Shown here piece by piece: positions 10,861-23,184 of a stretch of 64,000 bases of DNA. The position numbers and the translations under genes are program-made. Positions within the stretch are counted from its first letter, which is position 1, and each line of letters opens with the position of its first letter. The notes beneath the pieces are model-generated. The model made no database searches. It was not told where the DNA came from and worked only from the letters and a program-made list of their open reading frames with translations. The stretch is from Platycnemis pennipes. Its lineage: Eukaryota; Arthropoda; Insecta; Odonata; Platycnemididae. The stretch spans positions 51,246,107 through 51,310,106 of the forward strand of contig OW121846.1 in NCBI GenBank assembly GCA_933228895.1, in the 5' to 3' direction.

Positions 10861-12540
10861 AATGGAACCTAATTTACATATACACATACTATCTACAGTT
10901 GGATGGTGTGTCTGCTGGGTAGTAAGTGCGATAGTAATGCATTGTGTAATGTATATAAAATCCATATTGTATAATGTACATAAATTCCATAAATATTTCC
11001 ATACATTAGTAGCATTGTACCTCTCAGTTGTTTGTATTTATTGTATTCATGGACTAGTATGTTAAAAAGCCTGCATAATAGTAAGAGTGAATTTAATTCT
11101 CATCTGATTCGAAATTCACTGCGTAGATTTTCTGCATACCAAGTGTCAAAAATAGTTACACTTGGGCCTTGCTATTACTGTTGTACTACGAAGTTCGTAA
11201 GGTCTAGGAAAAGTAAACTACCACACTTCTCCAAATCTACTGTACCATATTATCTTCGGAGCATGCTAAATAAATTACTTCTTGGCGTAAAAATATGCTA
11301 GCTCAAGAAATGAAAGACCTATCACAAATACAACCCATAAGTGTAGTTAGAAACAAAAAATAAAAAACTCGACAGGGGACATAGAATATATAATTGAACT
11401 GAAATTTAAGAAATGAGTAGTTGGTGTGCGGCTTCAGTGTTAGGATATTTTAGTAATGATGAAGAGTGGAATTGAACGAAACTGGAAATCCTGGGATTAT
11501 TAATAAATAATTAATGGTAATCATAACCAGAGCAAATGCGAGAAAAAAACATGAAACAGGCGACCGCGGTGTTCAGGTCAGTTCCACTGCTAATCAATGA
11601 TTACGGAAGGATTTTTATGTTGAACTATGATACATTAATGTACAGTAGAGGTGCTGTAGCTACAATATCAGCGTTTCTCAGTCAAAGAGGTGCCTTCATG
11701 TAGATTTGTTGTGGCCATAATGGATTGGATAATGCAGTAAGTATATTCTTTTGTTGAACTAATTTGAGGGAAAAACTGTGCTCTACTTGAAAGACAATTA
11801 CGGAAATGCATCGACAGAGTACCCTAGAAAGTCACTTTGAGGGTGTGTGAAAACCTACATTATCCTGAAGGGAATTAGAAAAATTAAAAAAAAATAGTAC
11901 AGCAGATGGCCAATTCACGTAAATCTAGAAAGGGTAAGATGAATTAACGCAAAGATCCATGGAGAAGAATGTTTTACACAAGATCTGAGAAAATTAATGA
12001 CGTAGCTAACATATTCCAAATAATTGTTGTTCCAATAATGATACCCTCTGCCTAATCATCCAGTTCCTTGGAAATCAAAATACTTGGAGAGGTTTTTTTG
12101 TCATTTATGAAGAAGAGATGTTAGGAATGAAATATTTGGGAATCTTCGTTGAAAATTACAATACGCAACCTTTTTCACAAAACTTCAAAATATTGCATAA
12201 AACTATTGACAGTGATGAAAGCAAAAAATATAAGGAAAGCAAGAACTGACGGTCAATTTTCATTGACTAGTGCTTGCGATACAATTTTAATGTCACCTTG
12301 TATCAGAAAAGACTTTTAACCTTCGCAAAGGTGGACATAGAGATTATGCCGTATTTAAGGGGGTAAATATTCGTATTGAATTTAATGGGAGCAAAATAAT
12401 GGGAAAAAATTCAAAAGATTATCTTTTTTTGCTTTTAGCTTACTTTAAGTTATTTTTCGGCTTTCATGAATTCCTCGGCCCTAAGATAGGATATGTTTAG
12501 TAGAACAGCTTTCGACGGTGGTAAGAGGAGATGAGTTTCA
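10861..12540. other. Unassigned interval
   Basis: AT-rich with scattered short frames (10862-11065, 11032-11301). None matches a family I know and none has supporting signals. No repeats with clear borders were found. Confidence 0.3.
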
Positions 12541-13330
12541 TAAACTTCTCTCCGTCTGGCTCGTGAGCCAGCAGGTTTTCGGGAAATTAAATAGTTAGCA
12601 GTAAAGTGGAGTGTTTATGTGGATTTGGCTTCCTCAATGCAGGGCGAAGCGCTGTCCGAGAAAGGGGGTTATCTCCTGACCCACCTTTCCGGCGGCGTCT
12701 GGGCGTTGGACACAAGACAACAGAGTAAATAAATGAGTCCGAACTCACAAGGGGAGGTGCATTTGCACAGCGTTTTCCATTGAGAGACCTTTCCGCCTCT
12801 GATGGAATCAGCTACGGTTCACCCATTCGTTTGGAAGTATCTATTTTTTTGGAAATCACCGGAAAAACTGCAGAATCTTCTTCGTCCTCCTAGGAGGAAT
12901 CGTGAGGAAGGTCAAGAACGTAGTTTTTTTCCTCTCCTCCGTCTGCAAAGAAGTACTTTTAAGACCTCCGATCAGATATAAAACCAATATCCTGATTACA
13001 AAATGAGTAATGGGTGGTTGTTTTACCTAGTGGTGAAAAATCTCAAGTCACTCCTGAGGGAAGACAAAAGTTGATGCGTAGGTTGTGTGCTTTGGCCGCC
13101 ACATTTTCTGTGCCTTGTGCGGAAGGGGGCTCCACGTGGAGAGGATTGGCGGGGAGTTTGGGGGGGTGGGGGGGGGGGAGTTGCGTGGCGCGCAATGCGC
13201 GTCCCCCATTCTCTTCCACAGGCCAGCCGAGACTCTCCCGGGAGGGGGCCCGATCTCATCGGTCCGCCGTCGTGCAACCCCATTTCACCATTATATTAAC
13301 GTACTCTTCACCTTCAGAACAGCCTTGGAC
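12541..13330. other. GC- and CpG-enriched patch with long G tract
   Basis: Base composition changes sharply from the AT-rich surroundings, most strongly at 13080-13270, with CpG-rich words (ggcgcgcaatgcgcgt). The plus strand has a run of more than twenty bases that is almost pure G (about 13157-13180: seven G, T, ten G). Several frames are open here in all phases because stop codons are rare in GC-rich DNA, so I do not call a CDS. It could be a promoter-type CpG patch or a GC-rich repeat insertion. Confidence 0.45.
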
Positions 13331-14595
13331 ACATGGAGAGATCAAAGCTTTTGATAAATTGCGTTTTGTATGACCCACTCCTCCCAACTGACACTCTCCC
13401 TTCAATCGTGAATTGCAGTGAAGCAATTCAAACTCTTGATAACCTCTCCTTTCGAAACAAAATGCTTCTGAGGGTAGCCTATTTCGGGGAATTAATTTCA
13501 ACAATGCATAGCTTCATGAGTGGATTGGGAAGTGAATCACAGCTAATTACGCGCCCTGGAAGCTTTTACTACGAAATCTTAAGCATAATCATGTTATTAG
13601 ATAAAATAATTACTATTATTACTATTTGATAAAGGCTATTGTACGTGAGAAATTACGCCATCATAGAGAAGAAGGACATGAAAGTCTGTTGAATTAACAG
13701 TAAAGTTGTGAAAAAATTGCGTGATTACATCCTTTAATCAATTATCACAAATCACTTTTATGCAGTAAATAGCCTTCAAACTCTCTGTCTCATACACATG
13801 AAATTATTATTAAAATGCTAAAATCTAGCCAATTTATTATAAAATTGGTTTTACTCATTAAAGCACGACAATTACTAATGAGCACAGTACTAATGAGCAT
13901 CGTCCACTGAAATACAAAAAAATCAAAATATAGATCAATTACTGTTACACACTTATAATATATCCGATTATGTTCCCAGAAGCAAGCTATTTGTATGGTT
14001 CCGTAAGTAACAACCAGCTCATAAGCATGGAACAAGTGTGGATAAAGTGCTAAGTTTATGTTTTTAAATATCAGTTGGTTCCGTCAAATGAGGCTCGCAT
14101 TGGAATTTTACAATGTTACTTTATTTTGTGAGGTTTGATATTAAATATGTGAGGTATAGTTAGCAAATGGACAGGGGAAAAAGCCAGTATGTCCCGAAAA
14201 ACTAAAAATAATCATAAAAATATGGGCAAATTTTTTTTCCTAAAAAATTGTAGTTTTCCCGTCGTAAGTAGTGTTTCCGCAAACATCATAGGACAAGTAG
14301 TAATAGCATTTCTGGAAATACTTATTCATTCCATTAAGGTATCACAACCGCATATCGGCTGTAACGAATGTCGTAGGAAATGTGGATTAACGGTAACCCC
14401 TTGAAAACAATTCCTTCATAGCATGTAATCTCTTGAGTAATTAACGATTTTCTAGAATAACTACATCAATTGCCTTTTATGCTCTCTATGTAAAGTTCCG
14501 GGCACAAAAATGTTTACATTCTCTGCAAACTCGAGAAAGGATTTAATGCAAACTTTCCATTATTGCATTACCTTTTTCTCTAAAGTTCCCGCCAA
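13331..14595. other. Unassigned interval
   Basis: AT-rich. The open frame at 13333-13629 (98 codons) has no recognisable domain. No structured repeat seen. Confidence 0.3.
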
Positions 14596-14599
14596 TGGA

Positions 14600-14692
14600 C
14601 CTCTTGGACCTCTTTGCTATTTTTATATTTTTTTTAATATTGAAGTTTATACTAGTATATTAATACTAACCTTTTTTATGAATGATTTTTTT
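14600..14692 (+). mobile_element. Fragment of LINE subfamily B 3' untranslated region
   Basis: 'tttgctatttttatatttttttt' and 'aatattgaagtttatactagtatattaatactaaccttttttatg' parallel the 3' UTR of the subfamily B copies at 18.43-18.50 and 26.98-27.05 kb. The terminal stem-loop is missing. Confidence 0.5.
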
Positions 14693-16610
14693 TAGTTAAC
14701 AAGGATGAACAAGCTAATGTAGATCCTTACTTTCTGGAAGGGTTCGGCCGCTAATGAGTTCGCAAATAAACGTGAAGTGATGGTTGGTTTCTTGCTCGAA
14801 GCCCTCAGAAAACAATCTTTGACCAGGAATTTTTTCGCCCTCATTGTGACATTATAAAAAAAACTCTAAGAAGCGAGGTGACAATTTCGTAACCTTGGCT
14901 TCTGTTGAATCTCTTCCAGAGCTAAATGCCCTAGATGCTCTTTCCGTGTTTCAAGATGTTTCAGATTTTAATTATGATAAGCATTGCAATTTCTTACCAA
15001 AAGGCTAAACTCAATTACAAGTTTTAAATATTTTTTTCGTAAGTCCTCTCGAAAACATTTCGCAAGACTAGTCTTAGTAACACATATTCTAGGTATTCGG
15101 TGAAAAGCACTTGGATAAAAAAGGCCGAGAAAAAAATATCAGACTTCTAAAGATCTGGTGACTAAACATCTTAAAACGAAATTGGAATCATAATGGAATA
15201 TTGGCCAGTTGGATTCAAGTTAAATAACATACATAATATTCAAGGTAATCTATGATAAAATTGAGCACAGTTGTTCAAATCTGATAATTAATCGGGCACG
15301 TCGTTCAGAAGTATTCATTTTTTTGCTTCCATTCATTTAAAACTATCGAATCTTCGGTAACGCAAACCCTGAAATTTGGATTTTTTTTCTAAATTGTGAA
15401 GGAAAATTTTGAAACAGTGGAATGAGTAGTGGTATATATTAAATGTTCTTACTAATTCTATAAACCCTTTTCCGATAACAAAACAACAAAATCATAATAT
15501 GTCAATCAAAGTCTTTATGCCCAATCATTTTCCCCCAACTTCCATCATAGTTCTTATCACTAACACCTCATTTCTGACATCTTCACAAGTCATAAGTAAT
15601 ACCATAATATTTGCTAATAATTCAACAGTGGAGTTACGTGCAGGAATAAGTTTACGAATTTTCTTGGTTTCTTGCTGGACCTCAAGGTTTAAAATGCGTT
15701 TCCGCAACCAAACTGAGTTTTTAGCAATGTAGATTGCCCGGAATCATTAGGTCGGTCTCTTGTTTTCCGATGCCATTGCCCAGACTGTTGATGCTATCTT
15801 TATCACTTGTTTACGAGAAATTATTTCCTATAGTATTTAAATTTGCATTGGAAATTGTCCATTATGTTCATGGAATACACCACTTGCGGAGGTCATTCTA
15901 CCAAAAGAGAAATCTGCTAACAGAATGAAAGACAATCTCGATAGTAAGGAAATACTTCACTAAAACTTACATCATTATATGCTTATTAATGGGAGTGAGG
16001 AATGGAGGAGATCAGCCACAGAAAAGGCAGCACTGTAATAACTTTAGACGTAGTGATAGAAAGAATTATGAAGATAAAATAAAAACACTGAGTGACCATC
16101 AAACATGTAGCAGGAGGAGAGGGAAAAAAGCTCTGGTGAAAACTTAAAAAGGGAGACAAGACCTTGGCCATGACTTTGAGACACGGTGGTTTGATTATGA
16201 GAGCTGTTGAGGTCAAAGTGAATACAAATGGGTGGCAAATAAAGACTGCATGAGAGATATGGTGATGATACTCAACTACTTATATTGCTACGAAAATTAC
16301 TTTAAAAATCATATTAGGTATACCCATGAGCTAAGTATTAAGGCAATACTTTTATCATTTCTTACAAATACTTTGTCAACACGCACAGAATTATTGTGTT
16401 TATGATAATAATGCTGTGAGCTATTTCAACCGTTACATTTTATCCAACCTCAAACGCTTCAAGACACTGGACATATAGAAATATTCTTATCTACCGAATG
16501 GTATTCATAATAGTGATTCCTTATGGTTGGATTAATAGTAATTCGGGAGATCAAATAATACCTAAGGTCACATACAGTTTAAGATTGATGGGTAAAAAGA
16601 TATAGGTGGA
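14693..16610. other. Unassigned interval with one curious minus-strand frame
   Basis: The minus strand at 15707-15525 reads RKRILNLEVQQETKKIRKL, PARNSTVELLANIMVLLMTC and so on, ending EVGGK-stop. The composition looks protein-like and it follows a pyrimidine-poor AG (a possible splice acceptor). I do not recognise it and cannot find a partner exon. Its complement is also open. Everything else here is AT-rich with no recognised feature. Confidence 0.2.
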
Positions 16611-16617
16611 AATCTGT

Positions 16618-16845
16618 CAAGCCACAGGAGGGGAGTTAAACCCGGCGTCGGCATGAGTGTATTCGTAATGAAAGGAGCCAAGGCGCCCTCGGTTTAACAA
16701 CCCATTCTACGGGCGGAGCACTGAACTCGATGTATTCTCCGCGTTCATCCAAAGAGGAAACGGTATACCGATGAAAAATCTTTGCCTCAGCCCGGATTTG
16801 AGCCCGGTCTCTCGGGAAGGGTGGTAGGTACTTCAACCAATGCAA
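16618..16845 (-). mobile_element. tRNA-derived SINE, family 1
   Basis: From low to high coordinates, in antisense: 'ggaggggagttaaacccggcgtcggcatgag', 'aatgaaaggagccaaggcgcc', 'actgaactcgatgtattctcc', 'ataccgatgaaaaatc' and the B-box complement 'cccggatttgagcccggtctctcgggaagggtggtaggtacttcaacca'. Reversed, the head reads 'tggttgaagtacc...cccttcccgagagaccgggctcaaatccggg', a tRNA-like anticodon-to-T-arm segment. One of the better preserved copies. Confidence 0.8.
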
Positions 16846-16975
16846 CAATATAATCCCCATGGATCGTAAAAATCCACCAGATATAATATTTGTTCCTAAA
16901 GAGAAGAAATTAATAACTGTGCTGGGAGCACATCAGGTAAACGTTTAACTGAATGGTGCAGCCGATCAAAACCTA

Positions 16976-17320
16976 TTAAACGCCCTCAGCCCGGATGAGT
17001 ACATTCCGACCAAGGTAATTAATTACCCGATTGAATGTATTTGATCCACAGTCACTCTCACGGTCTTTGATGTTTTTTTTTCTAATTGCGTTAGTAGCAC
17101 AACGGAGGAGATATTCCATCTGCATTCTACTTGGTACGAGTCTTAAGCTTCGCAGAGGAATAATTTGTCCACCATTTGCACACACTGTGTGGTGTGGTAG
17201 GTCTATGCCTACTTTGTAGCCTGAATGTTTTTCCAGGGGTGTGTAGCGAGGGTGAGTAAGACTGGTAATCCGTAAGACTGGCGTATCTGTTAAATTTTTG
17301 TGAAGAGAGGCTACAGCCAC
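16976..17320 (-). other. Unassigned 114-codon open frame
   Basis: The frame includes HPRYTPLEKHSGYKVGIDLP, HHTVCANGGQIIP and SRMQMEYLLRC. It is one of the longer frames not explained by a known element and is less AT-rich than its flanks. The opposite strand is also open at 17031-17219, and I recognise no domain. It could be a degraded element ORF. Nothing else is seen through 18086. Confidence 0.2.
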
Positions 17321-18086
17321 TGTAATAAAATAGCCTACCGCACTTGGTAAAGGATCTCCTCTCTGTTGTTTTTATTTCTAATCAGATCTCCATTGTATTC
17401 TAATGCATGCTAATACAGATGCTCATCTTCATCCATCGTATGTTAAAGGTTTCAATACATTTGCTGATTCAAAGAAGTAGATTCGTCATTGATTTATTTG
17501 AAATTTGAATAATATAAAAGTGAAAATTCTGTAACTCATTCAAAAACTGGGAATTAAGCCAGCCAGGTGGTGAGCCAGCTAGCATAAAGGATATGCCCTT
17601 TAGGTATTTAATTTTTCCCTATTCTTCGTTATAAAGTATATCTAGGTACCAAACCAAATAGCGCCTTCTTATAAGTGTTTTTTTTATTCAGACAATGGGA
17701 GCCATTGAAAATCATTTGAGAATGAAAGACAGAAAGTGAATCCAATTCATAATCTTGGTCTGAATATGTGTAGTAAGAATAATTTTTATGCAATTTCTAC
17801 CTATTATCTGTCATATAATCTGCTTATGAATCTAATATGAATCAATCCCTGACATTTTGTGTATTAACAGTATGGTAATAATATACAGCGCTTAAGAGTA
17901 CCATGCTATCTTTTCGTCAAAAAGGTCAAAACAGGGTCAGGGTTAAAAGCAGATCCTCCCAATAAATGAGTTTCCTCATCATATTTCCAATTTGGTCGCA
18001 CATCAGAATTGTCTCACATTTACTTATAATTAATTCAAAATTTATACTCACGGCCTGATAGCAAACCCCACCCGAGTTCATCCCAT

Positions 18087-18590
18087 AACCAGTCTATTAA
18101 ATCAGTTAAATTGGGAATCATTGTCAGATCACAGGTTGAAATTTAGACTTAATCTCTTAAACAAATTCCAAGACCATATTTTCAGTGACGATGTTAAAAA
18201 TATTTTACGGACCCCAACTTACTATAGTAGACTGGACCGTAATCACAAAATTAGAGAGATTGATTGCCGAACTGACAGATTCAAAATGTCCTTTTTTCCT
18301 CGTACAATTAGGGATATGAATAACGGTAAATATATCCAGTACGAGTGTAGCAATGGATAACATTGGTAGCTGCATGTTGGTATAAGGACTTAAAGCTAAC
18401 CCAACTAACAGCATGTTTTTGCATATTTTCTTTGCTATTTTTATCTTTTTTAAATAGTGAAGTTTAGAACAGTGTTTAAATATTAATCCTTTTTTATGCA
18501 TGATATGTAGTGCATGTTTGGTAAGAATTCACCCCCTGCCTCACACCTCTATGGTGGCTCGCAGGATATTATGTAGGTGTAGACAGATGT
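18087..18590 (+). mobile_element. 5'-truncated LINE, subfamily B
   Basis: Begins mid-RT (SLLNQLNWESLSDHRLKFRL) and continues through NILRTPTYYSRL, IREIDCRTDRFKMSFFPRTI and a stop at 18358, then a 3' UTR with 'tagctgcatgttggtataaggacttaaagctaacc'. It ends in the conserved stem-loop and 'tattatgtaggtgtagacagatgt'. The coding part is uninterrupted, so it is relatively young, but the catalytic RT core is absent. Confidence 0.9.
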
Positions 18591-19219
18591 AAATAAGTTC
18601 AAGGCGCACACATCAATTTTCGTAGGGATCTTTACAAATCTATTACAACAGTGAAGTGAAAATTATATTATTATAATTACATTATAGTGACCTCTCCCAG
18701 AGGCCCTAAATTTAGTGGTTCTAAAACATTTCCCGACAGAATGTACTTGAAATGCTCTTCACATAGCATGACCTTGAAGATGATCGTACTACAAATGAAA
18801 ACTAGGTCTATGCTTCAATAAATTGTGTGGAATCTTACGAAGTGGTTTTTTTATTTGCTACTTAACATAGCACTTAAGTAGCGACCGGTGTTCCCAGAAA
18901 AACTCTGCTACCGCCGGGACCCGGGCCCCATCGATAATTTCTGAGTATTTTAGGCACTTTTCAGATAATGAACTTTTCAGAAATTAAAATAGAATTAACT
19001 GATTACCCGGCGGCAAAGGAAAATGAAGTTTATATTCACTTATTAACAATTAAGTTCACTTATGTAGATGTAGATAGATGAAAAAGATTGATTTCACCCT
19101 CGAAGAGGGCCACTCCTATTTCTACGAAGTTTTTGCGGATTGCATCCAATCCTAGTGTTGCAACATTTCGTATTCAAATATTTTTCTTTGGTCATATTTA
19201 TATGTAGATGCATATTGCA
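18591..19219. other. Unassigned interval
   Basis: A short 'tatgtagatgtagatagatg' at 19061-19080 resembles a LINE terminal repeat on the plus strand, but the adjacent stem-loop is not recognisable. Otherwise nothing identified. Confidence 0.3.
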
Positions 19220-19326
19220 CATCTACATCTACGCGATAGCCTGCAAGCCACCACTAGGGTGTGTGGCAGGGGGTGAAGATCGCCAAACATTCACTATTGA
19301 CGTGCAAACAGGGTACTACATGCAAA
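19220..19326 (-). mobile_element. LINE 3' tail fragment, subfamily A type
   Basis: Starts with 'catctacatctacgcgatagcctgcaagccaccac', then 'agggtgtgtggcagggggtgaagatcgcc' and 'actattgacgtgcaa...gcaaacatg'. Very short 5'-truncated copy. Confidence 0.85.
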
Positions 19327-20877
19327 CATGCTAATGATATCCTGATACCTGGCCATGTCATCTTGAATGATTCAAAATATTCTCCGGAAAATTTACATAG
19401 ATAGCATTTGACTTTCATTAATTAACTGGGGAAAACTATGAACCATATCTGGTGGAAAATATTTTTATTGGGCCAATGACAATTTCGTACTTTTAATGAG
19501 GCAATGTTCATGAAAACCCTTTGAAAACCACAAAACATATGCCTGGTGCCATACCCTTCAGCCAAATAAGAAGAGAGATTTTCCTTGCAAAAGCAACATG
19601 TAAAATATGAATCGTACCCGTGGGGAAACTAAAATCTTGATGAAAGTGGATTACCCACCGTTCAGCTACCTGAGAAGGTGATTGCTCCCCAGGGAGGAAA
19701 ACTAGTGGGTGACGTCAGTTCCTCTGAAAGAAACTCTTCTTGTGGCAACACGATGAATTATAAATCCCCAAGATACTTCCGAATGTAGATTGAACGCATC
19801 AATTCCATGTATTAATGACGTCAATGCTTCGGGAAATCGACAATTCTTCTCGTATTTCGTCTCAGTTCACTCAATCTTGATGAGTTTATTCAATAGTACG
19901 TTGACTTTAATATTTTTTAGATGTAGTATTAGATGTTTTATATTAATTGGATGCCCACTAAAATGAAAAAAGTACCATAAAAATTAATAAATTTACAAAG
20001 TCATGAAACCTATTTTTTCCTACTTATTCAGGCGTGGGTAGAATGGAACTATGTAGTGCAATAAAATAGATGGAATAAACAAATGCTGAACAGTTCCTGT
20101 GGAACCTATTCCCAAAGCTTTTCTCAACATAGATTAACTGAACACAGCGATCTATGTATTTAATTCAGCCTTTAAAGCAAAAGTAGGAAATTTTACTTTT
20201 GCATTTCATACAATATAAAAAGAAAATAGTTGACTTCAGTGCTTCTGCTTTTCTAATCCCTTATGAGGGCTATTTTAAGAAATAAATATGCACCGTTTCA
20301 TATGTGATTAAAATGCATATCAATGGATTATCTTTCATAGAATCTACTGCATTAATGTAAAAAAAGCCGGCAGCAATATCCCGTACCCTGGACCTCGTAT
20401 AGCATTTAAAGGAGTAAGTGATCGGTAGCCAACAGCACAGCAGGAAAATTGGAGCTCAATAATTATCAGATCCTCTAGAAGCACTGAGTGTAACAATCTG
20501 TCCGTCGGATGGGATTGTTTAGGAGATAATAACACCGATGCGTACCCAGGTGGAAGGGGAAGACTACTATATGGATACTCCGGTCAGCTGCGGTGACCAT
20601 CAACGGGGAGATACATTTGAGAGTCTCTTGTTTTGGGAGGATCTCAGTGGTGGACCACTGTCCAATGATCAAATGATTGATAGATGTTTGGTATGGGGGG
20701 GAGGGCAGAGAGGGGGGCATCTGATTGGCCGTTGGAGCCTGATTACTGGTTGGAGACTAAAATTATCCATCAAGACGGGGTGACCAGTTTCGTGAATGTG
20801 TTTAGCAACCACGGATCACGCAAAACGGCCTTTTTATAGTGTTCTATATGTTCCCTGTACCTGTCAATGGGATCTAG
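19327..20877. other. Unassigned interval
   Basis: No recognised gene or element. Small frames at 20344-20783 overlap on both strands around a purine-rich, locally GC-richer stretch (20530-20790), and none resembles a known protein. Confidence 0.3.
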
Positions 20878-20991
20878 TTGCATGAGACACTTTAGTTGCT
20901 TGTTTGCATGTTAGTAGTGGATGCTTGGTGATATTCACCCTCTGCCACACACCCTCGCGGTGGCTTGCAGGGTAACGTGTAGATGTAGATG
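20878..20991 (+). mobile_element. LINE 3' tail fragment, subfamily A
   Basis: 'ttgcatgagacactttagttgcttg', 'catgttagtagtggatgcttggtgatattcaccctctgcc', 'acaccctcgcggtggcttgcagggtaacgtgtagatgtagat'. This is the sense version of the tail of the 28.8-kb element. Confidence 0.9.
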
Positions 20992-21269
20992 GGATTACGT
21001 TTTACTTGTCCGATATATAATTTTTTGCAGGTGCTGAAACTTTTTTGTTAACCCTGGATTTTTTTAATGGTGGGCTTTTATCCTTGGGGATACCAAATAC
21101 ATTACGTTGTGCATTGTGGTTAGTGAAGACGTGATATAGAAGTCTTCCACTGTGTACCTGCGTTGTCACCGGCGTTATTATCTTCTAAAAATATTTCTCA
21201 CAGCCAACAAGCTCACTTCATTGTCACGTCGGATGGATGATAAACCGAGTTCGATATTTGCTATTTCGT

Positions 21270-21425
21270 TAGTCGTTATGAATATGGTTGAGCCACTGCA
21301 GGGACTTTCTCCATCCGCCTTCCGTTCCCTGAAAAATTCTACCTCCACCTAATTATCCATCTTCCATTAATGCCGCAATGCCGGGGAAGATGATCAGCTG
21401 TTGATCACCTTCCCCGAATAATCAC
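21270..21425 (+). mobile_element. tRNA-derived SINE, family 1, 3' half
   Basis: Contains 'gactttctccatccgccttccgttccctgaaaaattctacctcc' and 'taattatcc', followed by 'gctgttgatcaccttccccgaataat', the 3' blocks of the SINE. The tRNA-like head is absent. Confidence 0.65.
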
Positions 21426-21839
21426 CGACTACCTCCATTATTTTGTTTCACTGTCTGCATACCATCACTTTCTTGTGGAAGGGGCTGACTAAATTTCTAT
21501 TTAATCTTTTATTCTATTTTCAGTACCAAAAATCATTTCAAACATCGCGGAGGATGGATCACTTCTTGGTGTGCATCATATACAAGTGCAAAATTAGAAC
21601 TTTTTCCATGATCATATTCGTAGTTCTGTTACAAGTTGTTAATCCTTCTACTATTTCCCCTTGCATACATATCTGAAATGGAACTACTAGGATTTTTAAA
21701 CTCCCTGGATTCCGTAATTTATTAATATTTTTTTCTATTTTTGCTTTTAATTAATGTCACCAACAACGCATAAGTCATTTAACAAGAATTTTTATGGAAC
21801 AAAGTAGGAGTCGGAATCTTGTGAAATTAAAAGAAGCCT

Positions 21840-22220
21840 TCTCTAGGAATGTTAAAATATAGCCTTAATCTCTTCAGTAAATTCCAAGTCTTTACTAATG
21901 GCATTAACAACATTATGCGAATTCCACCTTACTATAGTGTATTTGATCATGAACATGCCGTAGGAGCACAATCCAAATAACATTTTTTCCTCGTACAATT
22001 AAGGATCTAACTAGCTGTGAATATACTATATTATATACACAATTTTACAATAGGTTTTCAATGTTGGTATTCATAATTTTGGCTGGCCTAAATTGCAGCA
22101 CGCATATGTGCCCCCATTTTTAAACTTTTTTTAAATTATTTGAAATATATCTTCTAATCTTCATTAAGAATGATGGGTGGTGCAAGTTAGGTGAATATTC
22201 TCCCCCTGCTACACAGATTT
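21840..22220 (+). mobile_element. Decayed LINE copy (RT C-terminus and 3' UTR), terminal loop cut off
   Basis: 'cttaatctcttcagtaaattccaagtctttactaatgg', 'gcgaattccaccttactatagtg' and 'cctcgtacaattaaggatct' align to subfamily B coding (RLNLLxKFQ, RTPTYY, PRTIRD). The 3' UTR reaches 'attctccccctgctacacag' and then stops in the middle of the stem-loop, exactly where an antisense tail begins at 22221. Confidence 0.75.
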
Positions 22221-22386
22221 ATCTACATCTACATCTACACGATACCCTGCAAGCCACAGCTAGGGTGTGTGGCAGGGGGTGAAGGTCACCAAGCATGCAC
22301 TACTAACATGCAAGCAAGCAACTAAAGGGTCTCATGCAACTAGATTGTTAGTATCTATAGTATTTGAGGGGTTAATACATGCATCT
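22221..22386 (-). mobile_element. Short LINE tail, subfamily A
   Basis: Begins 'atctacatctacatctacacgataccctgcaagccacagc' and runs to 'gttaatacatgcatc'. Nearly identical to 28759-28922 of the full-length element. It is 5'-truncated after about 165 bp. Confidence 0.93.
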
Positions 22387-22450
22387 ATCTACATCTACAT
22401 AATACCCTGCAAGCCACCACAAGGGTGTGTGGCAGGGGGTGATTGCTCAC
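22387..22450 (-). mobile_element. Very short LINE tail, subfamily B
   Basis: 'atctacatctacataataccctgcaagccaccac' through 'gtgtggcagggggtgattgctcac', only 64 bp. It matches 39322-39388. It abuts the subfamily A tail with no spacer. Confidence 0.9.
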
Positions 22451-23180
22451 TAGGGTGGAGTGAAAAAAGTCAATATTTTTTTTCTGAAACGGGTACCCTT
22501 CAATGACTGTATGAGACCTAGTAACAATTCTGTAAAATATTTATTTTTTACGACGTCATCTTGAGTCTGCACATTTGGCTTAAAGTTTGAAAATTTTAGA
22601 AATTTTTTGCATTTTTACAAATTTTTTTTAAATACTTGAAACAAAAAAAAACCATAACTGGTAGTCACTAAATCGTTGAACAAGACCTTAACTAAAGACA
22701 GGATTTTTATAAATATTTTCAGGCGGTGGTTTTAGTCAGCACATGAGGCTTAAACTTATCCAAATATTCGTAAATTTCTGATATGTTCAACGTTTTATAA
22801 TTTCTGATATCCTCTTATGATTTTATCAAAACTTGTTTATATCGCTTTCGTTAATCAACTTTGCCTTGTGCAACTCTTCGCTAGTTCATATTGAACTACC
22901 CACGACTCACCACGGGGAGGTGGTTGCACTTCGAGTCCCATCCACGCCCTCCCAACCACCCAACCATGAGAGCATGTATTTACATCTTTAAGAATGGTCT
23001 TCAACAGGTAAATTGTTTCTTTGTGTCATATATTGGACGGATATTTCTATCAAAAATTCTAGTTTTGATTAAGCTTTCTCTTTTCTTTTGATCACAGACC
23101 AATTTTGAGGAAGCAGTGACTTCTTTGACGGCCCTTTCTACCTACTCTTAAAAGTGCCTCAGACCAGGACTAAGGTACAG
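22451..23180. other. Unassigned interval
   Basis: AT-rich. A weak internal similarity joins 22560-22610 and 22730-22770 (shared 'gcacat..ggcttaaa'). No gene recognised. Confidence 0.3.
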
Positions 23181-23184
23181 AAAT

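Noticed and set aside
13014..13504. Overlapping frames of 70-119 codons on both strands
   Set aside because: Several phases are open at once because stop codons are scarce in this GC-rich patch. No domain, start context or splice support.
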